From the NCBI GenBank assembly GCA_947493285.1, contig CANLQH010000003.1, positions 124,001-188,000 on the forward strand: a stretch of DNA of 64,000 bases, in the 5' to 3' direction. The translations under genes were made by a program, and so were the position numbers. Every line of letters starts with the position of its first letter. The first letter of the stretch is position 1. Positions 36,910 through 44,529 of the stretch are shown in pieces. The notes beneath the pieces were generated by a model that saw only the letters and a program-made list of their open reading frames with translations, was not told the origin of the DNA and did no database searches. The DNA is from an uncultured Tenacibaculum sp. GTDB lineage: Bacteria; Bacteroidota; Bacteroidia; Flavobacteriales; Flavobacteriaceae.

Positions 36910-37440
36910 TTATTTTTGATACGGATGTGTGTATGGCTGCCCAGAAACTATTTTTAAGAAATCTTCTTCTACCGTACTGTTATCAACAGCATGCTCTACA
37001 AAACGCCCTATTTCTTTTCCGTCTTTATAAAAAATAAAAGTTGGTACTCTAAGAACATTAAAACCCTCTTCTAGTCCGTTTGCTTTCTTTTTACGATTTA
37101 CGGTTACTAATTCAAGGTTTTTATAATTGAATTCAGCTTCATCTAATATTTTATAAAAATTAGGAACTTCTCTTTTGCTATCTCCACACCATGTACCCAT
37201 AAAACCTTTAATTTTTACATCTTTTAAATATGGTTTTAACTGGTCTACAATATCCTTGTCAGTTTCGTAATACGAGTAGAAATCATTAAACCATTCTGAT
37301 CCGTAAGGCTCTTGTTGAAAATCTTTTTTAGTAGCAATTCCTACTAAGTTCCCATCTTTATCTTTTACTGCAGGTTGCTTTGGTGTTGTAGCACATGATG
37401 CTATTAAGCATATGGTTAAAAAGTATATAATTTTTTTCAT
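36910..37440 (-). CDS. Thioredoxin-fold lipoprotein with a single-cysteine CGDS active site
   Basis: The 176-residue protein has a lipobox (LIASC, Cys16) and a thioredoxin-like domain (about 50-170) with LRVPTFIFYKDGKEIGRFVEHA, including the cis-proline. The active-site position reads W84-C85-G86-D87-S88: only one cysteine, so a normal CXXC dithiol exchange is not possible. It could act in a monothiol or chaperone-like way, or serve only to bind. It is 10 bases after gpmI and just before map in the same operon. Confidence 0.83.
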   Translation of the reverse strand: MKKIIYFLTICLIASCATTPKQPAVKDKDGNLVGIATKKDFQQEPYGSEWFNDFYSYYETDKDIVDQLKPYLKDVKIKGFMGTWCGDSKREVPNFYKILDEAEFNYKNLELVTVNRKKKANGLEEGFNVLRVPTFIFYKDGKEIGRFVEHAVDNSTVEEDFLKIVSGQPYTHPYQK

Positions 37441-37450
37441 TGTTGTTGTT

Positions 37451-38968
37451 TTAAATTAACGAATGTTGTGTCATTTCTTTTGGTTGATCTATTCCCATTA
37501 GTCGTAAAACAGTTGGAGCAATATCACCTAAAACACCATTTTTTATCGATTTTAAATCTTTGTCAATTAAAATCATTGGAACAGGATTAGTTGTATGTGC
37601 TGTATGTGGTGATCCATCTGGATTTATCATAGTTTCACAGTTTCCATGATCGGCAATTAAAATAGTAGTATAATTATTGTCTAAAGCAATAGTAATTACA
37701 TCTTTTACACAATTATCTACAGTTTCACAAGCTTTAACTGCAGCCTCAAAAACACCAGTATGACCAACCATATCTCCATTTGCAAAGTTTAAGCATACAA
37801 AATCTACTTCTCCATTTTTTAATTCAGGAACAATAGCATCGCGAATTTCGTAAGCACTCATTTCTGGTTTTAAATCGTAAGTAGCTACTTTTGGTGACGG
37901 ACATAATAATCTTTTTTCTCCTTCGAATTCTTGCTCTCTTCCTCCAGAAAAGAAAAATGTTACATGTGGATATTTTTCAGTTTCAGCAATTCTAATTTGT
38001 TTTTTATTCGCAGTTTCTAAAACTTCACCCAAAGTGTTTTCAATATTATTACTGTTGTAAATAACATTGATGTTTTTAAAAGTTTCATCATAGTTTGTCA
38101 TGGTAACAAAGTATAATGGTAACTTTTTCATGTTAAATTCAAGGAAATTTTCTTGATGTAAAGCTTCTGTTAATTGACGACCTCTGTCTGTTCTGAAATT
38201 AAAGAATATCACAATATCATCTTCTTTAATAACCGCTTTTGGTTGCTTATTTTCATCAACCAGAATTATTGGTTTTATAAATTCATCGGTAACACCGTTA
38301 TCATAACTTTGTTGAATGCTTTTGGTAGCATTGGTTGATAAAGAACCTTTACCGTTGACTAAAGCATCATAAGTTAATTGTACACGTTCCCAACGATTAT
38401 CACGATCCATGGCATAATAACGACCTGTGATTGTTGCCAATTCACCTGTAGTTTTTTGCATGTGTTCTTGAATATCGTTGATAAAATATTTCCCTGATTT
38501 CGGGTCACAGTCACGACCATCAGTAAAGGCATGAAGAAATACATTCTTTAGTTCATGTTTACTTGCTACATCAAGTAGTCCTTTTAAATGATCGATATGA
38601 GAATGAATTCCGCCATTAGAAACTAATCCTAAGAAATGAACATTTTTATTATTCTTTTTAGCGTATTCGAAAGCGTTGAGTAATTCAGTTTCTTGAGCTA
38701 AAGAACCATCTTTAACTGCCTTGTTTATTTTTGCTAAATTTTGATACACAATTCTACCAGCGCCTAAATTCATGTGACCAACTTCTGAGTTACCCATTTG
38801 TCCTTCAGGTAAACCAACATGTTCACCATCGGTACGTAATTCAGCATGAGGAAATTTCTCGTATAATGAATTTATATACGGTGTTTTTGCATTGTATATA
38901 GCAGATACTTTAGGGTCTTGGGTAATTCCCCAACCATCAAGTATCATTAAAATTACTCTCTTATTCAT
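37451..38968 (-). CDS. gpmI: 2,3-bisphosphoglycerate-independent phosphoglycerate mutase
   Basis: The 505-residue metalloenzyme interconverts 3- and 2-phosphoglycerate in glycolysis and gluconeogenesis. The first metal ligand D11 is in LMILDGWG, the phosphoserine nucleophile S61 in GNSEVGHMNLGAGRI, and the second metal cluster in LIADHGNCE and PHTAHTTNPVP. Length matches the Mn-dependent family. It heads the gpmI, thioredoxin-like, map, methyltransferase operon; the spacing of 10 bases to the next gene supports co-transcription. Confidence 0.96.
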   Translation of the reverse strand: MNKRVILMILDGWGITQDPKVSAIYNAKTPYINSLYEKFPHAELRTDGEHVGLPEGQMGNSEVGHMNLGAGRIVYQNLAKINKAVKDGSLAQETELLNAFEYAKKNNKNVHFLGLVSNGGIHSHIDHLKGLLDVASKHELKNVFLHAFTDGRDCDPKSGKYFINDIQEHMQKTTGELATITGRYYAMDRDNRWERVQLTYDALVNGKGSLSTNATKSIQQSYDNGVTDEFIKPIILVDENKQPKAVIKEDDIVIFFNFRTDRGRQLTEALHQENFLEFNMKKLPLYFVTMTNYDETFKNINVIYNSNNIENTLGEVLETANKKQIRIAETEKYPHVTFFFSGGREQEFEGEKRLLCPSPKVATYDLKPEMSAYEIRDAIVPELKNGEVDFVCLNFANGDMVGHTGVFEAAVKACETVDNCVKDVITIALDNNYTTILIADHGNCETMINPDGSPHTAHTTNPVPMILIDKDLKSIKNGVLGDIAPTVLRLMGIDQPKEMTQHSLI

Positions 38969-39004
38969 TTCTATTGAATTGAATGGTAAAAGTAAGAAAG
39001 ATTA

Positions 39005-39271
39005 TTAAAAATTAATGAAACTAATCGCACAGTATAAAATAGCTAATGCGATCACAAAAAGTAGGATGTTTTTAATTAGTAAAACGTTGTTCTCTTTTTT
39101 TATGCGAGATTTTATTTCTTCAAGCTCCTCTTGAGTGGCAGAGTTTTTAAAATGTAGCGTATCACTATTTTCTTTCTGAAAACGTTCTAATTTTTCAAAA
39201 GCACTTTTACGATTCCTTTTATTGTTTTTTAAACTAGTAATCATACTAGATACAGAACCTCCAAAGCCCAT
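39005..39271 (-). CDS. Small uncharacterised membrane protein
   Basis: The 88-residue protein has a glycine/serine start (MGFGGSVSSMITSLKNNKRNRKSAFEKL), a charged helical middle and one C-terminal membrane helix (about 66-85). I do not recognise the family by function. Short proteins with this GGSVSSMI...NNKRNRKS start recur in flavobacteria. It lies 36 bases upstream of gpmI on the same strand and may share its transcript. The near-consensus TAACTTTA box around 39284-39291 could serve as its promoter. Confidence 0.7.
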   Translation of the reverse strand: MGFGGSVSSMITSLKNNKRNRKSAFEKLERFQKENSDTLHFKNSATQEELEEIKSRIKKENNVLLIKNILLFVIALAILYCAISFINF

Positions 39272-39326
39272 GGCAATTAATTTAAAGTTATATTTATTAG
39301 TAGCTTATTTATTGTTTTTGTTACAA

Positions 39327-39364
39327 AAAAATGCTTCTTAGATTTAGTTTCTAAAAGCATTTTT
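39327..39364 (-). terminator. Intrinsic terminator of the M48 protease gene
   Basis: Arms AAAAATGCTT (39327-39336) and AAGCATTTTT (39355-39364) pair, extended by TTAG/CTAA inside after a one-base bulge, with a T run on the minus strand 19 bases past the stop. Confidence 0.85.
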
Positions 39365-39383
39365 AATAAATATGATTTATGAA

Positions 39384-40157
39384 TTATTTACGATACTTAC
39401 GAATCGCTTCTTTAATTTTTTCAATTCTATTTTCAGGATCGGGGTGCGTGCTTTGAAATTCAGGAACTCTATTAGGTCCAGCAGCAGCTTTTAAAATCTG
39501 CATCACACCAATTAAACTCTCTGGGTTATAACCTGCATCTACCATTAATTTTACACCTAACTCATCACTTTCTAATTCATCACCACGACCATATTTCATG
39601 TTTACAACATTGGCTATTGCAGCAGCACCTTGCGCTGTACTAGGATCAAATCCAACTGAAACACCAGAAAGCAAACCTTGAGTTAAATCTTGTTTTGCCA
39701 TACGGGCAGCTGAATGACGACCGATAACATGTCCGATTTCATGTCCTAAAACACCAGCTAATTGATCTTCATTTTTTAGCTTAGAGAATAAAGCATAGGT
39801 AATAAATACTTGTCCGCCAGGTAAAGCAAATGCATTAATTGCTCTTTCGTCTCTTAATAAGTGAAATTCAAACGGATAACCAGACTCTTTAGCGATGCTA
39901 TTATCTACCAATTTTTTACCTATTTGATCTACTAGGTCTTGATACTGTTGGTTAGGGTATAATCCACCGTGTTGTTGTGCCATTTGCGGAGCACTACTTA
40001 AACCAATTGCTATCTCTTGCTTAGGAGAAATAGAAATGTGTTGTTTTTTACCTGTATATGGGTTTACTTCTGCGCTAGAGCAATATTTTACTAAAGCAAA
40101 TAAAGCAATAGCTGCACCGATTAAAAGTCTAATTTTTAAACCTCCGCGATTTCTCAT
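39384..40157 (-). CDS. M48 family metalloprotease
   Basis: The 257-residue protein has an N-terminal hydrophobic anchor or signal (about 9-24) and a periplasmic M48 domain with the zinc motif HEIGH at 139-143 in a helix HEIGHVIGRHSAARMAK and the third ligand glutamate in DELESDELG. The THPDPENRI stretch near the end is typical of the BepA/LoiP-like group that degrades misfolded outer-membrane proteins. Cys26 is not in a good lipobox, so a membrane anchor is likelier than lipidation. It is monocistronic. Confidence 0.9.
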   Translation of the reverse strand: MRNRGGLKIRLLIGAAIALFALVKYCSSAEVNPYTGKKQHISISPKQEIAIGLSSAPQMAQQHGGLYPNQQYQDLVDQIGKKLVDNSIAKESGYPFEFHLLRDERAINAFALPGGQVFITYALFSKLKNEDQLAGVLGHEIGHVIGRHSAARMAKQDLTQGLLSGVSVGFDPSTAQGAAAIANVVNMKYGRGDELESDELGVKLMVDAGYNPESLIGVMQILKAAAGPNRVPEFQSTHPDPENRIEKIKEAIRKYRK

Positions 40158-40272
40158 ATTATTTTTTGATTTTTGTGATAAACGTAAAGATACTAAATAT
40201 TATAATTTAACTGATATCGATTTTTTGTGAAGCATAAAAAACTTAAATTTACCCAGCAAAACAAACAACTAT

Positions 40273-42021
40273 ATGGAATCTCATTTTGAATTAAATGATG
40301 TCACTAAAAAACTACCAAAACACTTACATAAATTTGTAGTAAAACAGCCTTATGATGAATACACGGCGCAAAACCAAGCAGTTTGGCGTTATGTAATGCG
40401 TATGAATGTTGATTATTTAGGTAGAGTAGCACATTCATCATACATAAATGGTTTAGAAAAAACAGGTATTTCTGTTGATAGCATTCCTTATATGGAAGGA
40501 ATGAATCGTATTTTAAAAGAAATCGGTTGGGCAGCTGTATCGGTTGATGGGTTTATTCCGCCAAATGCATTTATGGAGTTTCAAGCTTATAATGTTTTGG
40601 TGATTGCCTCTGATATGCGTACTATAGATCATATAGAGTATACTCCAGCACCAGATATTATTCACGAAGCAGCGGGTCATGCACCTATCATTGCAAATCC
40701 AGAATATTCTGAATACTTGCGTAGATTCGGAGAGATAGGATCGAAAGCAATTTCGTCATCAAAAGATTATGAGATGTATGAGGCTATTCGTTTACTTTCT
40801 ATTTTAAAAGAAAACCCGAATTCTACTCAAAAAGAGATTGATGAAGCACAAGAAAAGGTAGAATGGCTGCAAGACAATATGGGTGAGTTATCTGAAATGG
40901 CTCAGATTAGAAATTTACACTGGTGGACAGTTGAGTACGGATTAATTGGTGAGCTTAATGATCCTAAAATTTACGGAGCAGGTCTATTATCATCTATAGG
41001 AGAAAGCAAGTGGTGTATGCAAGATGAGGTGAAAAAAGTACCATATTCAATAGAAGCAGCTAATGTGAGTTTTGATATAACAAAACCACAACCTCAATTA
41101 TTTGTAACGCCTAATTTTTCGCATTTAAGTTTAGTATTAAATGAGTTTGCAAATACTATGGCGCTTAGGACAGGTGGTTTAAGAGGAGTTGAGAAATTAA
41201 TAGATTCTAAAAACCTTGGAACACTTGAATTAAGTACTGGCTTACAGGTTTCGGGAGTATTTACTAATGTGATTAAAGACGAGAAAAACAACGCTATTTA
41301 TATTCAAACTATCGGACCTACAGCTCTAGCGAATAGAGATAAAGAATTGATTGGGCATGGGATTGAATATCATGCTGAAGGTTTTGGAAGTCCTATTGGT
41401 AAACTAAAAGGAATTAATTTACCTATTGAAGATATGAGTCCGCGTGATTTAGAAGCATATGGAATTTATGAAGGTAAGCAAGTACAACTCGATTTTGAAG
41501 GAGGAATAAAAGTTGTTGGAGAAGTTATTACAGGAACAAGAGACTTAAGAGGACGAATTCAATTAGTTTCATTTAAAAACTGTATGGTAACTCATGGAGA
41601 AAAAGTGTTATTTCATCCTGATTGGGGAATTTACGATATGGCAGTTGGTAAAGAAATTAAAGCAGCATACTCAGGTCCAGCAGATATTAATTCTTTTGGA
41701 GATATAGGAAAGGTTTCTGAAACAAAAACACATAAAATTAATTATTCTGAAGCTGAAAAAGAGTTGTATAAATTATATAATGAAGTAAGAGTAATACGTG
41801 AAGAAAATACGGTTTCAGAAGAAAAAGTAAAAGTTGTTTTCTTAAAATTACAAAATGAGTATAAAAATGATTGGTTATTGCCTTTAGAATTATTAGAATT
41901 GTCAATCATAAATAATTATTCTATTCAAACAGAATTGAATAATTATTTAGAGAATTTAAAAAGTAACAAGAGTTACAAATCATTAATAGAAAACGGATTA
42001 AATTTGTTGTCTCATAATTAA
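40273..42021 (+). CDS. Aromatic amino acid hydroxylase with long C-terminal extension
   Basis: The 582-residue protein has an N-terminal catalytic domain of the pterin-dependent aromatic amino acid hydroxylase family (about 1-260). The iron ligands are H131 and H136 in HEAAGHAP and E221 in WWTVEYGL. Family members hydroxylate phenylalanine (or tyrosine, tryptophan) with O2 and a pterin. Bacterial phenylalanine hydroxylases are usually 260-300 residues with no such tail; here about 320 residues follow (about 265-582), including a beta-rich part and a helical, charged end, without ACT homology that I can recognise. The rhodanese gene follows by 9 bases. Confidence 0.88.
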   Translation: MESHFELNDVTKKLPKHLHKFVVKQPYDEYTAQNQAVWRYVMRMNVDYLGRVAHSSYINGLEKTGISVDSIPYMEGMNRILKEIGWAAVSVDGFIPPNAFMEFQAYNVLVIASDMRTIDHIEYTPAPDIIHEAAGHAPIIANPEYSEYLRRFGEIGSKAISSSKDYEMYEAIRLLSILKENPNSTQKEIDEAQEKVEWLQDNMGELSEMAQIRNLHWWTVEYGLIGELNDPKIYGAGLLSSIGESKWCMQDEVKKVPYSIEAANVSFDITKPQPQLFVTPNFSHLSLVLNEFANTMALRTGGLRGVEKLIDSKNLGTLELSTGLQVSGVFTNVIKDEKNNAIYIQTIGPTALANRDKELIGHGIEYHAEGFGSPIGKLKGINLPIEDMSPRDLEAYGIYEGKQVQLDFEGGIKVVGEVITGTRDLRGRIQLVSFKNCMVTHGEKVLFHPDWGIYDMAVGKEIKAAYSGPADINSFGDIGKVSETKTHKINYSEAEKELYKLYNEVRVIREENTVSEEKVKVVFLKLQNEYKNDWLLPLELLELSIINNYSIQTELNNYLENLKSNKSYKSLIENGLNLLSHN

Positions 42022-42030
42022 AAAAGACAA

Positions 42031-42345
42031 ATGGGATTATTTAATTTATTTAGAAAGAAGAACATGAATAACGAAATAGAAGAATATTTAAATAAAGGAG
42101 CAGTTGTTTTAGATGTTAGGACATTAGCGGAGTGGAATGAAGGACATTCAGATGGTGCAAAGCATATTGTTTTAACTGTTGTTCCTTTGAATGTTGAAGA
42201 GATTAAATCTTGGAATAAACCGGTAATTGCGGTTTGTAAAAGTGGTGGACGTAGTGGACAAGCAGCACAGTTTTTACAAAATCACGGAATTGATGTGATT
42301 AATGGAGGTCCTTGGCAAAATGTAGATCAGTATTTAGTTAAGTAA
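42031..42345 (+). CDS. Single-domain rhodanese-like sulfurtransferase
   Basis: The 104-residue protein has one rhodanese domain with VVLDVRTLAEWNEGHSDGAKHI and the active-site loop C69-KSGGRS. It should carry a persulfide sulfur on C69. An internal ATG gives a start 11 residues later, and the first residues (GLFNLFRKKN) are not part of the fold, so the true start is uncertain. It lies 9 bases after the aromatic hydroxylase, likely co-transcribed. The sulfur acceptor is unknown. Confidence 0.9.
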   Translation: MGLFNLFRKKNMNNEIEEYLNKGAVVLDVRTLAEWNEGHSDGAKHIVLTVVPLNVEEIKSWNKPVIAVCKSGGRSGQAAQFLQNHGIDVINGGPWQNVDQYLVK

Positions 42346-42358
42346 AATACTTCGATAC

Positions 42359-43309
42359 TTAAAAATTCATAAAAGGAAATGCTTTAATAAGTGTTTCCTT
42401 TTTTTCTTGGAGATTTTTTAAAAATAATTGATGCTGTTCAGAATTAGGATTAAAAGAACGATGCGTTAATCCTTTTTGAATAACTTCTATTTTTTTCATT
42501 GTTTGTTGAGCTTTTTCAGAAATCCAAACATCAGAAAACTTTTCCCAGATATAATTTATAGCTGTTTCATTTGGGTGAATCATGTCTTCGGCATAAAAAC
42601 GATAATCACGTAACTCATCCATCATAATTTCATATGAAGGAAAATAATAAATATTTTTTCGAGGCTCAATAACCTTATGAATAGCAGAAAGTAAATGCGC
42701 TTTACTTTGTTGATTTTCTATAAATCCATCTTTAATATGGCGAACAGGAGAAACTGTAAAAAGGATATTTATTTTTGGGTTAACAGCTTTTACTAAAGAA
42801 ATGATAGCTTCTAAATTTTCAGTTATTTCATAAATAGATAAAATTTCTTTTAAGAATTTTTTTTGCGGTATTTTATGGCAATTAGCAACAATTATATTAG
42901 AAGAAATTTCTCTATAAACCCATGAAGTGCCTAAGGTAATGGTTAGATGAGTTGAGTTGTGTAATTTTTTATTTGTTTGGTTTATAGCAGTGTTTAAGTG
43001 CTGTAATAAATCTTCTTTATTTGCTGAACTTAAATTAGAATGTGCTTCAAAGCAGTGCCAACGTTCATTATTAAAAAAGATATCTTCTTCAGTGTACTCT
43101 TTTTTATTGATAGCATTCGTAATTAAATTCTCAATAGCCTTCGGATGAAATAATATTCCAAAAGGATTTTGACAAGATTGAAATTTGTAATAATCGAGTT
43201 TATTTCCAATGTTTTCAGAAAAACAAGAGCCTAATAAAAACAATTTTGAATTGTAATCAATTTGGTTGTGGGGTTGCTTTTTTAAAGGTATTTCAGTGGA
43301 TAAAATCAT
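42359..43309 (-). CDS. GSCFA domain protein
   Basis: The 316-residue protein carries the GSCFSEN motif (27-33) that names the family, an SGNH-hydrolase-like group found mainly in Bacteroidota and Alphaproteobacteria. The typical LGTSWVYRE, NILFTVSPVRHIKDG and DMIHPNETAINYIWEKFSD stretches follow; the last resembles the catalytic Asp-x-x-His block of SGNH esterases. The substrate is unknown. It is divergent from the merR gene; a TATTTTTG -7-like box on the minus strand (43335-43342) precedes it. Confidence 0.9.
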   Translation of the reverse strand: MILSTEIPLKKQPHNQIDYNSKLFLLGSCFSENIGNKLDYYKFQSCQNPFGILFHPKAIENLITNAINKKEYTEEDIFFNNERWHCFEAHSNLSSANKEDLLQHLNTAINQTNKKLHNSTHLTITLGTSWVYREISSNIIVANCHKIPQKKFLKEILSIYEITENLEAIISLVKAVNPKINILFTVSPVRHIKDGFIENQQSKAHLLSAIHKVIEPRKNIYYFPSYEIMMDELRDYRFYAEDMIHPNETAINYIWEKFSDVWISEKAQQTMKKIEVIQKGLTHRSFNPNSEQHQLFLKNLQEKKETLIKAFPFMNF

Positions 43310-43375
43310 TAAACTTAATTATTTCAATTCAACTCAAAAATAGAAATTAGTTGGCATACTTTTTAAAAGAGATTA

Positions 43376-43396
43376 TAGTTTATTTAAAATAAACTA
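43376..43396. promoter_or_regulatory. Palindromic operator candidate in the merR promoter
   Basis: Perfect 10-base arms TAGTTTATTT and AAATAAACTA surround one central base. The palindrome ends on the first two bases of a TATATTTG -7 box (43395-43402), so it fills the spacer of the merR promoter, the usual site of a MerR dimer. A TTTGTTTATT half site follows at 43399-43408. Together with the palindrome at 44353 it suggests autoregulation. Confidence 0.7.
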
Positions 43397-43402
43397 TATT
43401 TG
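43395..43402 (+). promoter_or_regulatory. -7 box of the merR promoter
   Basis: TATATTTG matches TAnnTTTG; no good TTTG stands 19-20 bases upstream, as expected for a promoter that depends on or is blocked by a regulator. The TTG start lies 21 bases downstream. Confidence 0.6.
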
Positions 43403-43423
43403 TTTATTAATATTTAAAATAAG

Positions 43424-44317
43424 TTGAACAATATAAAAACCATATTTACAATAAAAGACCTGGAAAATATTTCAGGGATTAAAGCCCATACTATTAGAAT
43501 TTGGGAGAAAAGATATGGTTTGTTAGAACCTAATAGAACTGATACTAATATAAGATACTACTCTTCAGATAGTTTAATGAAGTTGCTTAATGTAGCACTT
43601 TTAAACAAACACAATTTTAAAATTTCTAAGATTGCGATGATGAGTGGTGATCAAATTAAAATAAATGCTAGAGAACTGGCTTTTAAATATGCGGTAAATG
43701 ATGAAGCTATAAATTCTTTTAAAATAGCGATGTTTCAATTTGATAAAGCATTATTTAATAATACTTATAATAAATTACTGCATCAAAAAACATTTAGACA
43801 AATTTTTAAAGATGTTTTTATTCCTTTTTTAAATCATATCGGATTATTATGGCAAACAGATACTTTGTTGCCAGCTCATGAGCACTTTATCTCTAATTTA
43901 ATATTACAGAAGATTCAAATTAATATAGAAAATCTTGAATATTCTGTTACGAATACTGATATCACATATGTGTTGTTTTTGCCAGAAAATGAAATTCATG
44001 AGTTAGGATTAATGTATTTAAATTATGAATTGGTTCTTAGAGGTTGTCAAACCATATACTTAGGTCAGAGCTTACCTTTAAGTAATTTGAATTACTTTTT
44101 TGAGAGTGATTCAAAAGTATGTTTCATTACTTCAATGACAGTGATGCCTTATGATGATAAAATTGTTGATTATTTTTATGAAATTGAAAATATTTTAAAA
44201 AATACCGATCATCAATTATTTGCAGTTGGAAAAAAAGCGATGGATGTTTCTAATATTGATTTTAAATCTAGAATATCAGTTTTTCCTTCAGCTATAGAAT
44301 TACTTAATCAGTTATAA
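43424..44317 (+). CDS. MerR-family regulator with cobalamin-binding domain (CarH/LitR-like)
   Basis: The 297-residue protein has a MerR winged helix (about 7-75, with IKAHTIRIWEKRYGLLEPNRT), a four-helix cap and a Rossmann B12 domain (about 178-295). Both cobalamin signatures are present: Wx9EH as W143...E153-H154, and ExHxxG as E190-I-H192-E-L-G195, where H192 would be the lower ligand. In Thermus CarH the residue after the Trp is the upper ligand His; here it is Q144. CarH and LitR dimerise or tetramerise with adenosylcobalamin in the dark and leave DNA in light. The gene uses a TTG start and precedes the carotenoid and photolyase operon. Light sensing is inferred. Confidence 0.9.
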   Translation: MNNIKTIFTIKDLENISGIKAHTIRIWEKRYGLLEPNRTDTNIRYYSSDSLMKLLNVALLNKHNFKISKIAMMSGDQIKINARELAFKYAVNDEAINSFKIAMFQFDKALFNNTYNKLLHQKTFRQIFKDVFIPFLNHIGLLWQTDTLLPAHEHFISNLILQKIQINIENLEYSVTNTDITYVLFLPENEIHELGLMYLNYELVLRGCQTIYLGQSLPLSNLNYFFESDSKVCFITSMTVMPYDDKIVDYFYEIENILKNTDHQLFAVGKKAMDVSNIDFKSRISVFPSAIELLNQL

Positions 44318-44352
44318 TTTTTTTTACACAACAATATTTTGTTTAATCTTTT

Positions 44353-44372
44353 TTTTGTTTAATTAAACAAAA
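44353..44372. promoter_or_regulatory. Perfect 20-base palindromic operator candidate in the FAS1-crt promoter
   Basis: Arms TTTTGTTTAA and TTAAACAAAA abut with no spacer. The palindrome covers the TTTG -33 element (44354-44357) and most of the spacer up to the -7 box at 44377. The layout matches that upstream of merR, so the cobalamin-binding MerR protein is the obvious candidate to bind here. Confidence 0.75.
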
Positions 44373-44384
44373 TATGTATATTTG
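44354..44384 (+). promoter_or_regulatory. Bacteroidota-type promoter of the FAS1-carotenoid-photolyase operon
   Basis: TTTG (44354-44357) and TATATTTG (44377-44384) are separated by 19 bases, an excellent consensus match. Transcription would start near 44391, leaving a leader of about 140 bases that contains another operator-like half site. Confidence 0.75.
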
Positions 44385-44529
44385 GCTAATGTTTTGATTT
44401 TCAAGACATATTTTTTTAACTAAATCAATTTTGTTTAATGTTTTTAATTAAAAAATAAACAAAGTCTAAGTTGGCAGAAAAGTAGACTATAAAGAATTAA
44501 GAGTACGCACTAATTAAAATTATACAACC

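Larger units (their letters stand above)
44337..44463. repeat. Cluster of TTTTGTTTAAT direct and inverted repeats upstream of the FAS1 operon
   Basis: The 11-base word TTTTGTTTAAT occurs at 44337-44347, 44353-44363 and 44429-44439, and its reverse complement makes the right arm of the palindrome at 44353-44372. The related inverted word ATAAACAAA is at 44455-44463 and in direct orientation at 43399. The array lies on both sides of the promoter, as for cooperative regulator binding. Confidence 0.7.

Noticed and set aside
36636..37037. 133-residue open frame on the plus strand across map and the thioredoxin-like gene
   Set aside because: It is antisense to two well-supported genes and shows no signal or known motif.
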